From Draconibacterium mangrovi_A (lineage in GTDB: Bacteria; Bacteroidota; Bacteroidia; Bacteroidales; Prolixibacteraceae): DNA of 64,000 bases. The stretch lies in contig NZ_JBBIXN010000001.1 of the NCBI RefSeq assembly GCF_037646455.1, forward strand, positions 1,798,001 to 1,862,000. Reading direction: 5' to 3'. A program made the translations under genes and the position numbers. Positions 43,029-51,348 of this stretch are shown here, in pieces. The notes beneath the pieces are model-generated. The model worked only from the letters and a program-made list of their open reading frames with translations, made no database searches and was not told where the DNA came from. The stretch's first letter is position 1. Every line of letters starts with the position of its first letter.

Positions 43029-44369
43029 ATGGATAAGAATCAACTATCACGCAGGAATTTTCTCGAGAAGTCAGCACTAATAGGGGCTGCCGGAGTGGTT
43101 GGCATGAGTGCACTAACTTCCTGTTCGAAGAATAAGAAAGAAGTTGATTATGCATTCCCGCCGTTACTGGATAGTGCTCCCGACGGAAAACCATTGAAGG
43201 CCGGCTTGATAGGATGTGGTAACCGCGGAACCGGTGCAGCTTTGAATTTTCTGGCCGCAGGACACGATCTTCATCTTGTGGCACTGGCCGATGTTTTTGA
43301 AGATAAGGTTTGGGATTCGCGGGATAAACTTTTAAAACAGCGAGTTGAGGTATCCGAAAAAAACTGTTTCTGGGGATTTGATGCTTATAAAAAAGTAATG
43401 GATCTGGATGTTGATATTGTGATTCTGGCCACTCCGCCGCATTTCCGTCCCGAGCACCTCGATGCTGCCATTCAGGCAAAAAAGCATGTGTTTATGGAGA
43501 AACCGGCATGTGTCGATCCGGTTGGTGCGCGAAGAATTATAGCCACTTCGAAAAAAGCCGAAAATATGGGATTGTCGGTCATTACCGGAACGCAACGCAG
43601 GCATCGTGACGATTATCTTGAAACGTACAAACAAGTTGCTTCAGGAGCTATTGGTGAACTTAAATCGGCCAAAGCATTTTGGATGCAGTCGCATGTGTGG
43701 TTTCGCACCCGCGAAGAAGAGTGGAGCGACATGGAATATATGCTTCGGAACTGGAATAATTTCTGCTGGTTATGCGGCGATCATATTCTGGACACTCATG
43801 TGCATAACATCGATATCGTCAACTGGTTTATGGGTAAACATCCGGTTGAAGCCATTGGTTTTGGTGGACGGACACACCGTTTAACCGGCGACCAGTACGA
43901 TTTTTTTAGTATTGATTTCGATTTTGGGACCGGTGTTTCCTCCCACAGTTTTTCGCGACAGATCGACGGTTGCGCCAACCAAATGGGAGAAATGATTATG
44001 GGTACCGAAGGATACACCAATTGCAAAAATACCATTTTCAATTTCGATGGATCGGTGAAATGGACTTACGATTACCCGAAAGATGAAAACGGGCGCTCAA
44101 CAGGATCGCTGAAGATTTCTCCTTACGTTCAGGAACACATTCATTTGGTTACATCGATTCGAAACAACCAGCCGGTAGTAGAAGCTGAACGTACAGCAAT
44201 TTCAACCCTGACTGCAATTATGGGAAGAACGGCTGCTTACACCGGGCAAAAAGTAACCTGGGAAGAAATGATGACATCGACCGAACGACTTGGACCCGAC
44301 AAATATGAAATGGGACCAGTGGATATGGAGTTTCCTGTTCCTGTTCCCGGAACAGCGCATAAAGCTTAA
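43029..44369 (+). CDS. TAT-exported Gfo/Idh/MocA-family oxidoreductase
   Basis: A 446-residue protein with a twin-arginine signal ('LSRRNFLEKSALIGAAGVVG' near residue 5) and then a Rossmann domain ('KAGLIGCGNRGTGAALNFL') and the family signature 'HVFMEKPACVD'. 'NNFCWLCGDHILDTHVHNID' is typical of exported members in Bacteroidota and Planctomycetes. The cofactor must be folded in before export, consistent with TAT. It is 12 bases after the cytochrome-SUMF1 gene and 8 bases before the GT2 gene, so it is in one operon. A periplasmic sugar redox reaction linked to the cytochrome is possible but not shown. Confidence 0.9.
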   Translation: MDKNQLSRRNFLEKSALIGAAGVVGMSALTSCSKNKKEVDYAFPPLLDSAPDGKPLKAGLIGCGNRGTGAALNFLAAGHDLHLVALADVFEDKVWDSRDKLLKQRVEVSEKNCFWGFDAYKKVMDLDVDIVILATPPHFRPEHLDAAIQAKKHVFMEKPACVDPVGARRIIATSKKAENMGLSVITGTQRRHRDDYLETYKQVASGAIGELKSAKAFWMQSHVWFRTREEEWSDMEYMLRNWNNFCWLCGDHILDTHVHNIDIVNWFMGKHPVEAIGFGGRTHRLTGDQYDFFSIDFDFGTGVSSHSFSRQIDGCANQMGEMIMGTEGYTNCKNTIFNFDGSVKWTYDYPKDENGRSTGSLKISPYVQEHIHLVTSIRNNQPVVEAERTAISTLTAIMGRTAAYTGQKVTWEEMMTSTERLGPDKYEMGPVDMEFPVPVPGTAHKA

Positions 44370-44377
44370 AACAGAAG

Positions 44378-45337
44378 ATGAAGATATCTGTAGTCATACC
44401 GTTGTATAATGAAGGAGCTTTGGTAACTCGCCTTGTAGAGGAAGTGTGCCAACATGTAAAATCCATAGGCAAGCCTTTCGAAATTGTTTGTGTTGACGAC
44501 GGAAGTACGGATACCACTTTTGAAAATCTTCGGAAAACCACAAAGGAAATTGAAGAATTAAAAGTGATTTCACTGTCGCGGAATTTTGGCTTGCAAGCGG
44601 CTATAACCGCAGGATTGGATCATGTCGGAGGCGACTATGTGGTAATCATGGATGGCGATTTCCAGGATCCCCCGGAATTGATTCCGGCTTTATTTAAAAA
44701 GATCACAGAAACGAAAGCCGATGTGGTTTCTGCATTGCGAACCAGCCGGGCTGAGAAATTCGGTAAACGGTTTTACATTAAAATATTCCACAAAATATTT
44801 CGGAACGTTTCGGAAACCGGGCAGGTGGAACAGACCGGCAATTTCAGCATGTTGAGTCGAAAAGCAGTTGATGCTGTTTTGAAATTCAGCGAACAAAACC
44901 GCTATTTCCCGGGCATCAGGAATTTTATTGGTTTCCGGCACGAATTTGTGGAATACGACCGGCCCGATCGATCTGAAGGCAGTGCAAAAATGAATCGTAA
45001 AAAGTTGTTTGCACTTGCAGCCGACGCGGTTTATTCGTTTTCGAAATGGCCGATAAAAGCCTGTTTGTACCTTGGTTTGCTGGGCGTTGTGGTATTTTTT
45101 CTGGCCATTATTTATACGCTGGTTTCAAAATTTACAGGTTTGGCACCTTTTGGCTGGTCATCAACTTTTTTGGCCATCAGTTTTTTCGGATCGGTGCAAC
45201 TCACGTTCCTGGGATTGATTGGGGAATATATTTTCCGCATTTACAAAGAAGTGCAAAAACGGCCGATTTACATCGTTAAAAAAATTTTTGAAGCCGATAA
45301 AGAAGAAAAAGAAAATAAAAGTTCAAAGAAACAATGA
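44378..45337 (+). CDS. GT2 polyprenyl-phosphate glycosyltransferase with two membrane helices
   Basis: A 319-residue protein of the DPM1/GtrB/ArnC type: 'VVIPLYNEGALVTRLVEEV' at the N-terminus, 'FEIVCVDDGSTDTTFENL' with the D-D-x-S nucleotide motif, 'VIMDGDFQDPPE' with the D-x-D metal site, and two C-terminal membrane helices (about 225-250 and 262-285) before a lysine-rich tail. It makes a polyprenyl-phosphate-linked sugar donor from a nucleotide sugar. Its stop overlaps the start of the next gene (ATGA), a membrane glycosyltransferase likely to use this donor. Confidence 0.9.
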   Translation: MKISVVIPLYNEGALVTRLVEEVCQHVKSIGKPFEIVCVDDGSTDTTFENLRKTTKEIEELKVISLSRNFGLQAAITAGLDHVGGDYVVIMDGDFQDPPELIPALFKKITETKADVVSALRTSRAEKFGKRFYIKIFHKIFRNVSETGQVEQTGNFSMLSRKAVDAVLKFSEQNRYFPGIRNFIGFRHEFVEYDRPDRSEGSAKMNRKKLFALAADAVYSFSKWPIKACLYLGLLGVVVFFLAIIYTLVSKFTGLAPFGWSSTFLAISFFGSVQLTFLGLIGEYIFRIYKEVQKRPIYIVKKIFEADKEEKENKSSKKQ

Positions 45338-47277
45338 ACTCACCATTGAAAATAATAACAGCACGAAATGCCTTCATCGCCAGCCTGTCGGTTGCAGCTT
45401 TGATCCTGTTATTTCTGGCACCAAAAACTGCTGTTAATGTCGATGAACTGTTGCATTATCCACATGCTAAAAAGGTGGTCAACTGGTATTTTACGGGCGG
45501 CGAAGATGCCTCGTGTCTGCATACTCCGGTTCATAATTTAAAATATTACGGGCAGTCGGTTGATAATTTAACCGCGCTGATCAACCGCTTTTTTCATATC
45601 AAAGATGAATACCTGACGCGACATTTTACCGGGGCTTTTTTCTTTTGGTTGCTTTTGCTTTTTGCCGGTAAACTAGGCAAAGAATTAGGTGGTTCATATT
45701 GGATTTCAGCATTGGTTGTAGCCAGCTTGATGCTCACTCCTCGTTTGTTTGGCCAGGCATTTGGCAACCTGAAAGATATTCCTTTTGCTGCCGGTTACAT
45801 TGCTGCCATACTTTTCATAGTACGCTTTTTAAAAGAACTACCAACTCCCAAATGGACCACAGTATTTTATCTGGGCCTTGCCATCGCTTTTACCAACTCG
45901 GTGCGAATCGGAGGATTAATACTCTTTGCTTACCTGGTAGCCGGTTTGATCGGTATTATAATTTTGAAGCCTTTTTTACTTAAATATATCGTTTCAACTA
46001 AATCTTGTTTTGTAAGGTTAACGGGCCAGCTTGTTACAATAGCCGTAGTAGGTTATTTTATCGGCTTGTTGTTCTGGCCCTATGCCTTGCAGAATGTTTT
46101 TCGTCATCCACTCGAAAGCCTGTCGGTTATGGAGCATTACAAGATCAGCATTAAGCAGATTTTTGACGGCGAAGTAATTTGGAGTACAGCACTTCCCTGG
46201 GATTATCTACCTCTTTGGTTTTGGAAATCCACCCCGGAATTTATCATGCTGGGGTTCATATTCTTTATAGCCTTTTTAACCTATAAGTTTACTAGACCTG
46301 TAAGCGAACAACTCTTTTTCGAGTTGTTCGCTCTTTTTACCTTTTTGTTTCCGGTAGTTTATGTTGTTGCAATCGGTTCGAATTTGTACAGCGGCATCCG
46401 GCAAATGTTGTTTGTGGTACCCGTAGCAGTTCTACTGGCTGTTTGGGGGACTTATCAGCTTTTTAAAATGAAGCAAGCCCAAAGATTCAAAATTCCGGCG
46501 CTTGCATTTTCATTCGTATTGATGCTTCTTCCATTGGTTCATGAAGCTAAAACTTTTCCTGTTGATTATGTGTACTTTAATGCCATTTCGGGAGGAAATA
46601 AAAAGGCCTGGAGCAATTATGAGTACGATTATTATTTTCACGGGATAAAGCAGGCTGCCAGTTTCCTGAAGGAAGAAATTGGTGATAAAAATGCCAAAGT
46701 AGCCATGAATTGCAGGTTGCCAAACTATTTTGAAAAGCTGGAAAACATCGATTACAAATATACCCGTTATCTCGAGCGAAGTTCTGTTGACTGGGATTAC
46801 GGAATTTTTGGGGTGAACTACATTTATCCCTCGATGCTGAAGAATGATACATGGAGATCGGCCAAAATCATGAAAACTTACTATCATAAGGGAAATCCGC
46901 TGGTAGTGATCGTGAAACGCGGAGATAAAAACGATCTTCGGGGAATACAAGAATTGAAAAACGGCCAGTGGGTTGAAGGTGAGGATTTACTGATGAAAGC
47001 ACTTGAAACGGAGCCTAAAAATGTTTGGTTATTTGTAAATTTGGCGAATGCAAAACTGGCACAGGCCAACTATGCCGCTTTTGATGATTTGCTTAATAAA
47101 GGTAGGGCAATACATCCCAATTATGAGCCGTTTTATCTGCTCGAAGCACAAAAATATTTCGATCAGGAAAAGTACATCGAAAGCATGGCAGTGCTGGATC
47201 AATTGATCGAAGTTAATCCGCGCTACGAAAATGCTGGACCTTTATTAAAGAAAGTAAAAGAGAAATTAAATAAGTAA
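45334..47277 (+). CDS. GT-C-type membrane glycosyltransferase with C-terminal TPRs
   Basis: A 647-residue membrane protein with about 11 hydrophobic segments in residues 10-405 and a soluble C-terminal part. 'AVNVDELLHYPHAKKVV' near residue 35 places acidic residues in the first external loop, as in the GT39/ArnT/PMT fold. Residues 555-645 contain TPR-like units ('WLFVNLANAKLAQANYAAF', 'EPFYLLEAQKYFDQEKY'). It probably moves a sugar from a polyprenyl phosphate made by the upstream GT2 enzyme to a lipid, glycan or protein on the outer face of the inner membrane. The acceptor is unknown. Confidence 0.75.
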   Translation: MNSPLKIITARNAFIASLSVAALILLFLAPKTAVNVDELLHYPHAKKVVNWYFTGGEDASCLHTPVHNLKYYGQSVDNLTALINRFFHIKDEYLTRHFTGAFFFWLLLLFAGKLGKELGGSYWISALVVASLMLTPRLFGQAFGNLKDIPFAAGYIAAILFIVRFLKELPTPKWTTVFYLGLAIAFTNSVRIGGLILFAYLVAGLIGIIILKPFLLKYIVSTKSCFVRLTGQLVTIAVVGYFIGLLFWPYALQNVFRHPLESLSVMEHYKISIKQIFDGEVIWSTALPWDYLPLWFWKSTPEFIMLGFIFFIAFLTYKFTRPVSEQLFFELFALFTFLFPVVYVVAIGSNLYSGIRQMLFVVPVAVLLAVWGTYQLFKMKQAQRFKIPALAFSFVLMLLPLVHEAKTFPVDYVYFNAISGGNKKAWSNYEYDYYFHGIKQAASFLKEEIGDKNAKVAMNCRLPNYFEKLENIDYKYTRYLERSSVDWDYGIFGVNYIYPSMLKNDTWRSAKIMKTYYHKGNPLVVIVKRGDKNDLRGIQELKNGQWVEGEDLLMKALETEPKNVWLFVNLANAKLAQANYAAFDDLLNKGRAIHPNYEPFYLLEAQKYFDQEKYIESMAVLDQLIEVNPRYENAGPLLKKVKEKLNK

Positions 47278-47293
47278 CGTAAAAAAAATTGAA

Positions 47294-47533
47294 ATGAAGA
47301 GAATTATTGCAATGATCGGCTTGTTCATAATGAACTTACCGACTTTATTGATGGCGCAGGACGAAGGAACTTATATCGATAATCTTGGAGCACAAGACAG
47401 TTCGTACTTCGACGATGCTCCTTTGGCAGCTGCCGAACAGTCATCGAATTCGAATGTGGTTGTAATCGTAATAATCGTTTTAGTAGTAATTGCTGCTGCG
47501 GCCTATTTTCTGCTAAAGAAAAAGAAAAAATAA
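47294..47533 (+). CDS. 79-residue exported single-pass membrane protein with polylysine tail
   Basis: A small protein with a signal peptide ('MIGLFIMNLPTLLMAQ'), an acidic external segment of about 30 residues ('DEGTYIDNLGAQDSSYFDDA'), one membrane helix ('VVVIVIIVLVVIAAAAYFLL') and seven terminal lysines, giving an outside-N, inside-C topology. I do not know the family. It is 16 bases after the glycosyltransferase gene and before a terminator, so it is the last gene of that operon and may be a partner or acceptor protein of the glycosyltransferases. Confidence 0.65.
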   Translation: MKRIIAMIGLFIMNLPTLLMAQDEGTYIDNLGAQDSSYFDDAPLAAAEQSSNSNVVVIVIIVLVVIAAAAYFLLKKKKK

Positions 47534-47558
47534 ACCCCGTTAAAAGTGATTGAAATAG

Positions 47559-47586
47559 AAACCCGGCCTTTTGAGCCGGGTTTTTA
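47559..47586. terminator. terminator between the glycosyltransferase operon and gltX
   Basis: AAACCCGGC (47559-47567) and GCCGGGTTT (47575-47583) form a nine-base stem with a seven-base loop, followed by TTATA on the plus strand and flanked by A residues on the other side. It sits between convergent genes and mainly serves the plus strand. Confidence 0.85.
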
Positions 47587-47608
47587 TATTATTGTGTCAG
47601 CTGTTGAA

Positions 47609-49138
47609 TCAGCCGATCTTTTCAACCGCGGTATTTATACGACTTACCGTTTCATCTTTGCCAAGTAATTCGCAAATTACAAAGAGATCGGGGCCCATGT
47701 TTCCGCCAACTAAACTCAGTCGTAATGGATTCATTATCATTCCAAAACCCCATTCTTTTTCATTCATAAAAGCTGAAAAAGCTTCTTTGATGTCGTCAGC
47801 ATTCCAATTTTCAACCGATTCAAACACAATTGAAATTTCTTTGAGTTTATCCGAAGTATCTTCTTTCCAGCGCTTTTTTACTGTTTTTGCATCGTATTCT
47901 TCAGGTGCTTCAAAAAAGTAATAGCTTTGCTCCCACAGGTCAGCAACAAACTCGCAGCGTTCCTTGATCTCGGCAACCACCTTATTCAATTTTTCGTCGC
48001 CTGCCTCTACTCCTTTTTCGGTTAACACAGGTTTGAAAAGCGACACAAGTTCTTCAACTGTTTTTTGTTGGAAATAGTGCCGGTTAAACCACTTGGCCTT
48101 TTCCGGATCGAAACGTGATCCTGATTTCACAACACGTTCGAGGCTAAATACTTCGCTAAGTTCTTCCAGTGAGAAGAATTCCTGTTCGGTTCCCGGGTTC
48201 CATCCCAGCAAAGCCATCAGGTTGATAAATGCTTCGGGGAAATAACCGTCTTCGCGGTATCCACGCGAAAAATCGCCTGTTTTCGGGTCGGTCCATTCCA
48301 GTGGAAATACCGGAAAGCCCATTTTATCACCATCGCGTTTACTGAGTTTTCCTTTACCCGCCGGTTTTAAAATGAGCGGAAGGTGGGCAAAGCGCGGTTT
48401 GGTATCTTCCCAGTTCAGCGCTTTATACAACAAAACGTGCAAAGGCATCGATGGAAGCCATTCTTCACCACGTATCACATGCGAAATTTTCATCAGGTGG
48501 TCATCGACCACATTGGCAAGGTGGTAAGTCGGCATGCCATCCGACTTGAAAAGTACTTTGTCGTCGAGGCTTTTTGTGGTATTAAAAGTTACGCTGCCGC
48601 GGATCAGGTCTTCTTCCGTAACTTCAGTGTCTTCCGGCATTTTAAAACGGATAACGTATGCATTTCCGTCTTTCAGCTTTTTCTGAACTTCCTCTTCTGA
48701 AAGTTTTAATGAGTTGTTTAGCTTTTCACGGGTTGAAATTCCGTATGAAAACGTTTCTTTTACAGCTTCGGCTTCTCTGCGGAGTACGTCGATTTCTTCG
48801 GGAGTGTCGAATGCATAATAAGCCCAGCCCGTTGCTACCAACTGATCAGCATATTTTTTATAAAGGTCTTTGCGCTCGCTTTGTCGGTAAGGTCCAAAAT
48901 CGCCACCAATACCGGGTCCTTCTTCCGGATTTAATCCGCACCACTTAAGGCTTTCAGCAATGTATTCTTCGGCACCCGGCACAAAACGAGTTTGATCGGT
49001 ATCTTCAATACGAAGAATAAAATCACCGTTATTTTTTTTGGCAAAAAGGTAGTTAAACAATGCAGTTCTGACTCCTCCCATATGCAGTGGCCCGGTAGGA
49101 CTCGGGGCAAAACGTACCCTTACTTTGTTCTCACTCAT
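47609..49138 (-). CDS. gltX: glutamyl-tRNA synthetase
   Basis: A 509-residue class I synthetase starting 'MSENKVRVRFAPSPTGPLHM' with the HIGH equivalent 'GPLHMGGVRTALFNYLFA' and the KMSKS equivalent 'KLSKRDGD'. The C-terminal anticodon-binding helices are present. A good -7 element at 49160-49167 lies inside any longer reading, so the start is ATG 49138 (or the adjacent ATG 49141), not further upstream. The length fits the family. It may charge only tRNA-Glu, or tRNA-Gln as well if a GatCAB amidotransferase is present elsewhere. Confidence 0.95.
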   Translation of the reverse strand: MSENKVRVRFAPSPTGPLHMGGVRTALFNYLFAKKNNGDFILRIEDTDQTRFVPGAEEYIAESLKWCGLNPEEGPGIGGDFGPYRQSERKDLYKKYADQLVATGWAYYAFDTPEEIDVLRREAEAVKETFSYGISTREKLNNSLKLSEEEVQKKLKDGNAYVIRFKMPEDTEVTEEDLIRGSVTFNTTKSLDDKVLFKSDGMPTYHLANVVDDHLMKISHVIRGEEWLPSMPLHVLLYKALNWEDTKPRFAHLPLILKPAGKGKLSKRDGDKMGFPVFPLEWTDPKTGDFSRGYREDGYFPEAFINLMALLGWNPGTEQEFFSLEELSEVFSLERVVKSGSRFDPEKAKWFNRHYFQQKTVEELVSLFKPVLTEKGVEAGDEKLNKVVAEIKERCEFVADLWEQSYYFFEAPEEYDAKTVKKRWKEDTSDKLKEISIVFESVENWNADDIKEAFSAFMNEKEWGFGMIMNPLRLSLVGGNMGPDLFVICELLGKDETVSRINTAVEKIG

Positions 49139-49159
49139 CATTAAAATTTTTAATCGCTG

Positions 49160-49167
49160 CAAAGATA
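49160..49167 (-). promoter_or_regulatory. gltX promoter -7 element
   Basis: The minus strand reads TATCTTTG followed by C. It ends 19 bases before the adjacent ATG codons and fixes the gltX start. Confidence 0.55.
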
Positions 49168-49322
49168 GAAGAAAAATAAGGATTGAATTGACGAATGCGG
49201 ATAACTGTAATTTATCACCATTTATTTTCTGTCTGTTTCGTTATTTTGTATTTAATGACTGAATTCGCCTGAGTTGGTGGATCGCCACAGATGTTGCAAC
49301 AAGAACAAAAAAACAAAATAAC

Positions 49323-50510
49323 ATGTACGGAATAATAAAACAAGATCTTCAAAAAAACCTTGAAGAATTGAAAGAGCAGGGACTGTATAAAACAGAACGT
49401 ATTATTACTTCTTCGCAAAGTTCTGAAATAAGTGTTGCCGGTGGAGAATCGGTACTGAATTTTTGTGCCAACAACTACCTCGGGCTGGCAAATAATCCGG
49501 AAGTTGTTAAAGCAGCCCAAGATATTATGAACGATTATGGTTTTGGACTTTCATCGGTTCGTTTTATTTGCGGAACACAACAAATACACAAAGAGCTTGA
49601 AGATAAAGTTTCGGAGTTTCTGGGAACCGAAGACACCATTTTGTATGTAGCTGCTTTTGATGCCAACGGCGGAGTTTTTGAACCACTTTTGGGACCAGAT
49701 TCGGCAATTATTTCGGATGAGTTGAACCATGCTTCTATAATCGACGGTGTTCGTCTTTGTAAGGCACAGCGTTTTCGTTACAAACATTCGAACATGGAAG
49801 AACTTGAAAAATGTTTGAAAGATGCGGCCGATGCAAAATATCGATTGATTGTTACTGACGGTGTTTTCTCTATGGACGGCGATATGGCAAAATTGCCAGA
49901 GATTGTTGAACTGGCCGATAAATACGATGCACTGGTAATGGTTGACGATTCGCACGCAACCGGTTATATCGGGGAGCACGGAAGAGGAACTGCCGAGCAC
50001 TTTGGCTTATTGGGTAAAATCGATATTATTACCACCACTTTTGGTAAAGCAATGGGAGGCGGTAATGGTGGTTGCACTTCGGGACGTAGAGAGATTATCG
50101 AGATGTTACGTCAACGCTCACGTCCTTATCTTTTCTCGAATACTCTCGCTCCAGCAACTGTTGGTGCCACACTTAAGGTTATCGATATGTTATCGGCCTC
50201 GGGCGAACTACCGGCAAAAACAATGGCAAATGCTATGCATTTCCGTACAAAAATGGAAGCTGCAGGTTTCGATATTGTAAAAGGCGATACGGCCATTGTT
50301 CCGGTAATGATTTACGACGAACCACTGGCCATAAAATTTGCTGACGAGTTACTAAAAGAAGGTGTTTATGTGATCGGTTTTGTATTCCCTGTAGTTCCAC
50401 GTGGGAAAGCACGTATTCGTGTCCAACTTTCTGCGGCACATACAAGCGAGCAGATCGACAAAACCGTTGAAGCATTTATTCGGGTAGGGGAAAAGCTGGG
50501 TATATTGTAA
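49323..50510 (+). CDS. kbl: glycine C-acetyltransferase (2-amino-3-ketobutyrate CoA ligase)
   Basis: A 395-residue PLP enzyme of the alpha-oxoamine synthase family: 'NFCANNYLGLANNPEVVKAA', 'SSVRFICGTQQIHKELE', 'ISDELNHASIIDGVRL' and 'VMVDDSHATGYIG'; the PLP lysine is in 'TTTFGKAMGGGNGGCTSGR'. Kbl converts 2-amino-3-ketobutyrate plus CoA to glycine and acetyl-CoA in threonine breakdown. Overall sequence and length are Kbl-like rather than BioF- or SPT-like. No threonine dehydrogenase gene is adjacent. Confidence 0.9.
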   Translation: MYGIIKQDLQKNLEELKEQGLYKTERIITSSQSSEISVAGGESVLNFCANNYLGLANNPEVVKAAQDIMNDYGFGLSSVRFICGTQQIHKELEDKVSEFLGTEDTILYVAAFDANGGVFEPLLGPDSAIISDELNHASIIDGVRLCKAQRFRYKHSNMEELEKCLKDAADAKYRLIVTDGVFSMDGDMAKLPEIVELADKYDALVMVDDSHATGYIGEHGRGTAEHFGLLGKIDIITTTFGKAMGGGNGGCTSGRREIIEMLRQRSRPYLFSNTLAPATVGATLKVIDMLSASGELPAKTMANAMHFRTKMEAAGFDIVKGDTAIVPVMIYDEPLAIKFADELLKEGVYVIGFVFPVVPRGKARIRVQLSAAHTSEQIDKTVEAFIRVGEKLGIL

Positions 50511-50884
50511 AAATAGTTTTGTTAAGCAGAAACAATCCGAAGTATTTTCAACCGGTATTTCTGTTAATTTTTTACGATTTGTTGGGTGATTTTACGATTT
50601 GAAGGTGTAAAATGGAAAAATCTGCTCAAATTTGGCACGCGTAAGGAAATAATGCCATGAGGAAATAAAGATATTCCGGATTTTATGGACTTATTCTTCC
50701 CCGAGTAAGAACATTAAATGACGACCCCAAGGAATGAAACTTAAATGCGAAAAGAAGGTGGTATCCGAAAGGATCCACCTTTTTTAATGAACATAGGCAA
50801 AATATTATCCAATAAATAAGTAATTTGTCCTTTAAATCTACATGAGAAATTATTAGTTTTCATTTCCTGATTAAATCGATAGCA
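50511..50884. other. 374-base intergenic stretch with tandem repeats, a sigma-54-like box and a terminator
   Basis: No convincing protein gene. TTTTACGATTTG occurs twice (50570-50581 and 50590-50601), a 20-base period. TTGGCACG (50632-50639) matches the -24 half of a sigma-54 promoter, but the -12 half (AGGA instead of TTGC) does not. A strong terminator lies at 50755-50785. The stretch may be a long 3' end of the kbl transcript or hold a small RNA of about 130 bases. Confidence 0.4.
50755..50785 (+). terminator. intrinsic terminator 245 bases after kbl
   Basis: AAGGTGG-T-ATCC (50755-50766) pairs with GGATCCACCTT (50771-50781) around a GAAA loop with one bulged T, followed by TTTT. Confidence 0.88.
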
Positions 50885-51334
50885 TTGGAAGCATTTGAGA
50901 AATTCATTGTTGTATTTTTTGCCGGTGTAAGCGGAATCTGGAAGGGAATTCCCGTGGGAATAGGTCTAAAATTATTGCCAATATACACCGGAATATTTAC
51001 TGCATTAGGTTCAATTACAACGGTACTAATCTTGTATTTTGCAGGCGATGCATTCCGAAAATGGGTATTCAACCTTTATGGCCAACAACGGATCGCACGA
51101 AAAAAAGGAAAGTTTATACGCTTTGCCCAAAAATACGGCCCCTGGGGAATGGGGCTCATAACAGCAGGAATATTAGGGCCAATAACATCCACAATACTTG
51201 GATTAATATTTTTCCGGGACACGAAAAGATTCGTGATAATTCTACTGGCCGGAATATTTATTTGGTCCTTACTACTGGCTTTTATTTTTTCTCCGCTTGT
51301 TGAGTGGATCGCCGAATCAGATTTGTTTCATTAA
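50885..51334 (+). CDS. small multidrug export-like membrane protein
   Basis: A 149-residue protein with about four hydrophobic segments. 'VSGIWKGIPVGIGLKLLPIY' followed by 'GSITTVLILYFAGDA' and later 'YGPWGMGLITAGILGPITST' resembles the family annotated as small multi-drug export proteins, whose function is poorly known. The start is a TTG (50885): an in-frame TGA lies 14 codons upstream and no ATG lies between. It converges on the TAT isomerase-like gene with a 14-base gap. Confidence 0.65.
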   Translation: MEAFEKFIVVFFAGVSGIWKGIPVGIGLKLLPIYTGIFTALGSITTVLILYFAGDAFRKWVFNLYGQQRIARKKGKFIRFAQKYGPWGMGLITAGILGPITSTILGLIFFRDTKRFVIILLAGIFIWSLLLAFIFSPLVEWIAESDLFH

Positions 51335-51348
51335 GTTTTTTTCTGATT

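Noticed and set aside
50632..50648. Sigma-54 promoter
   Set aside because: The -24 half (TTGGCACG) is good but the -12 half lacks GC at the required spacing, so it is reported only as part of an unexplained intergenic layout.
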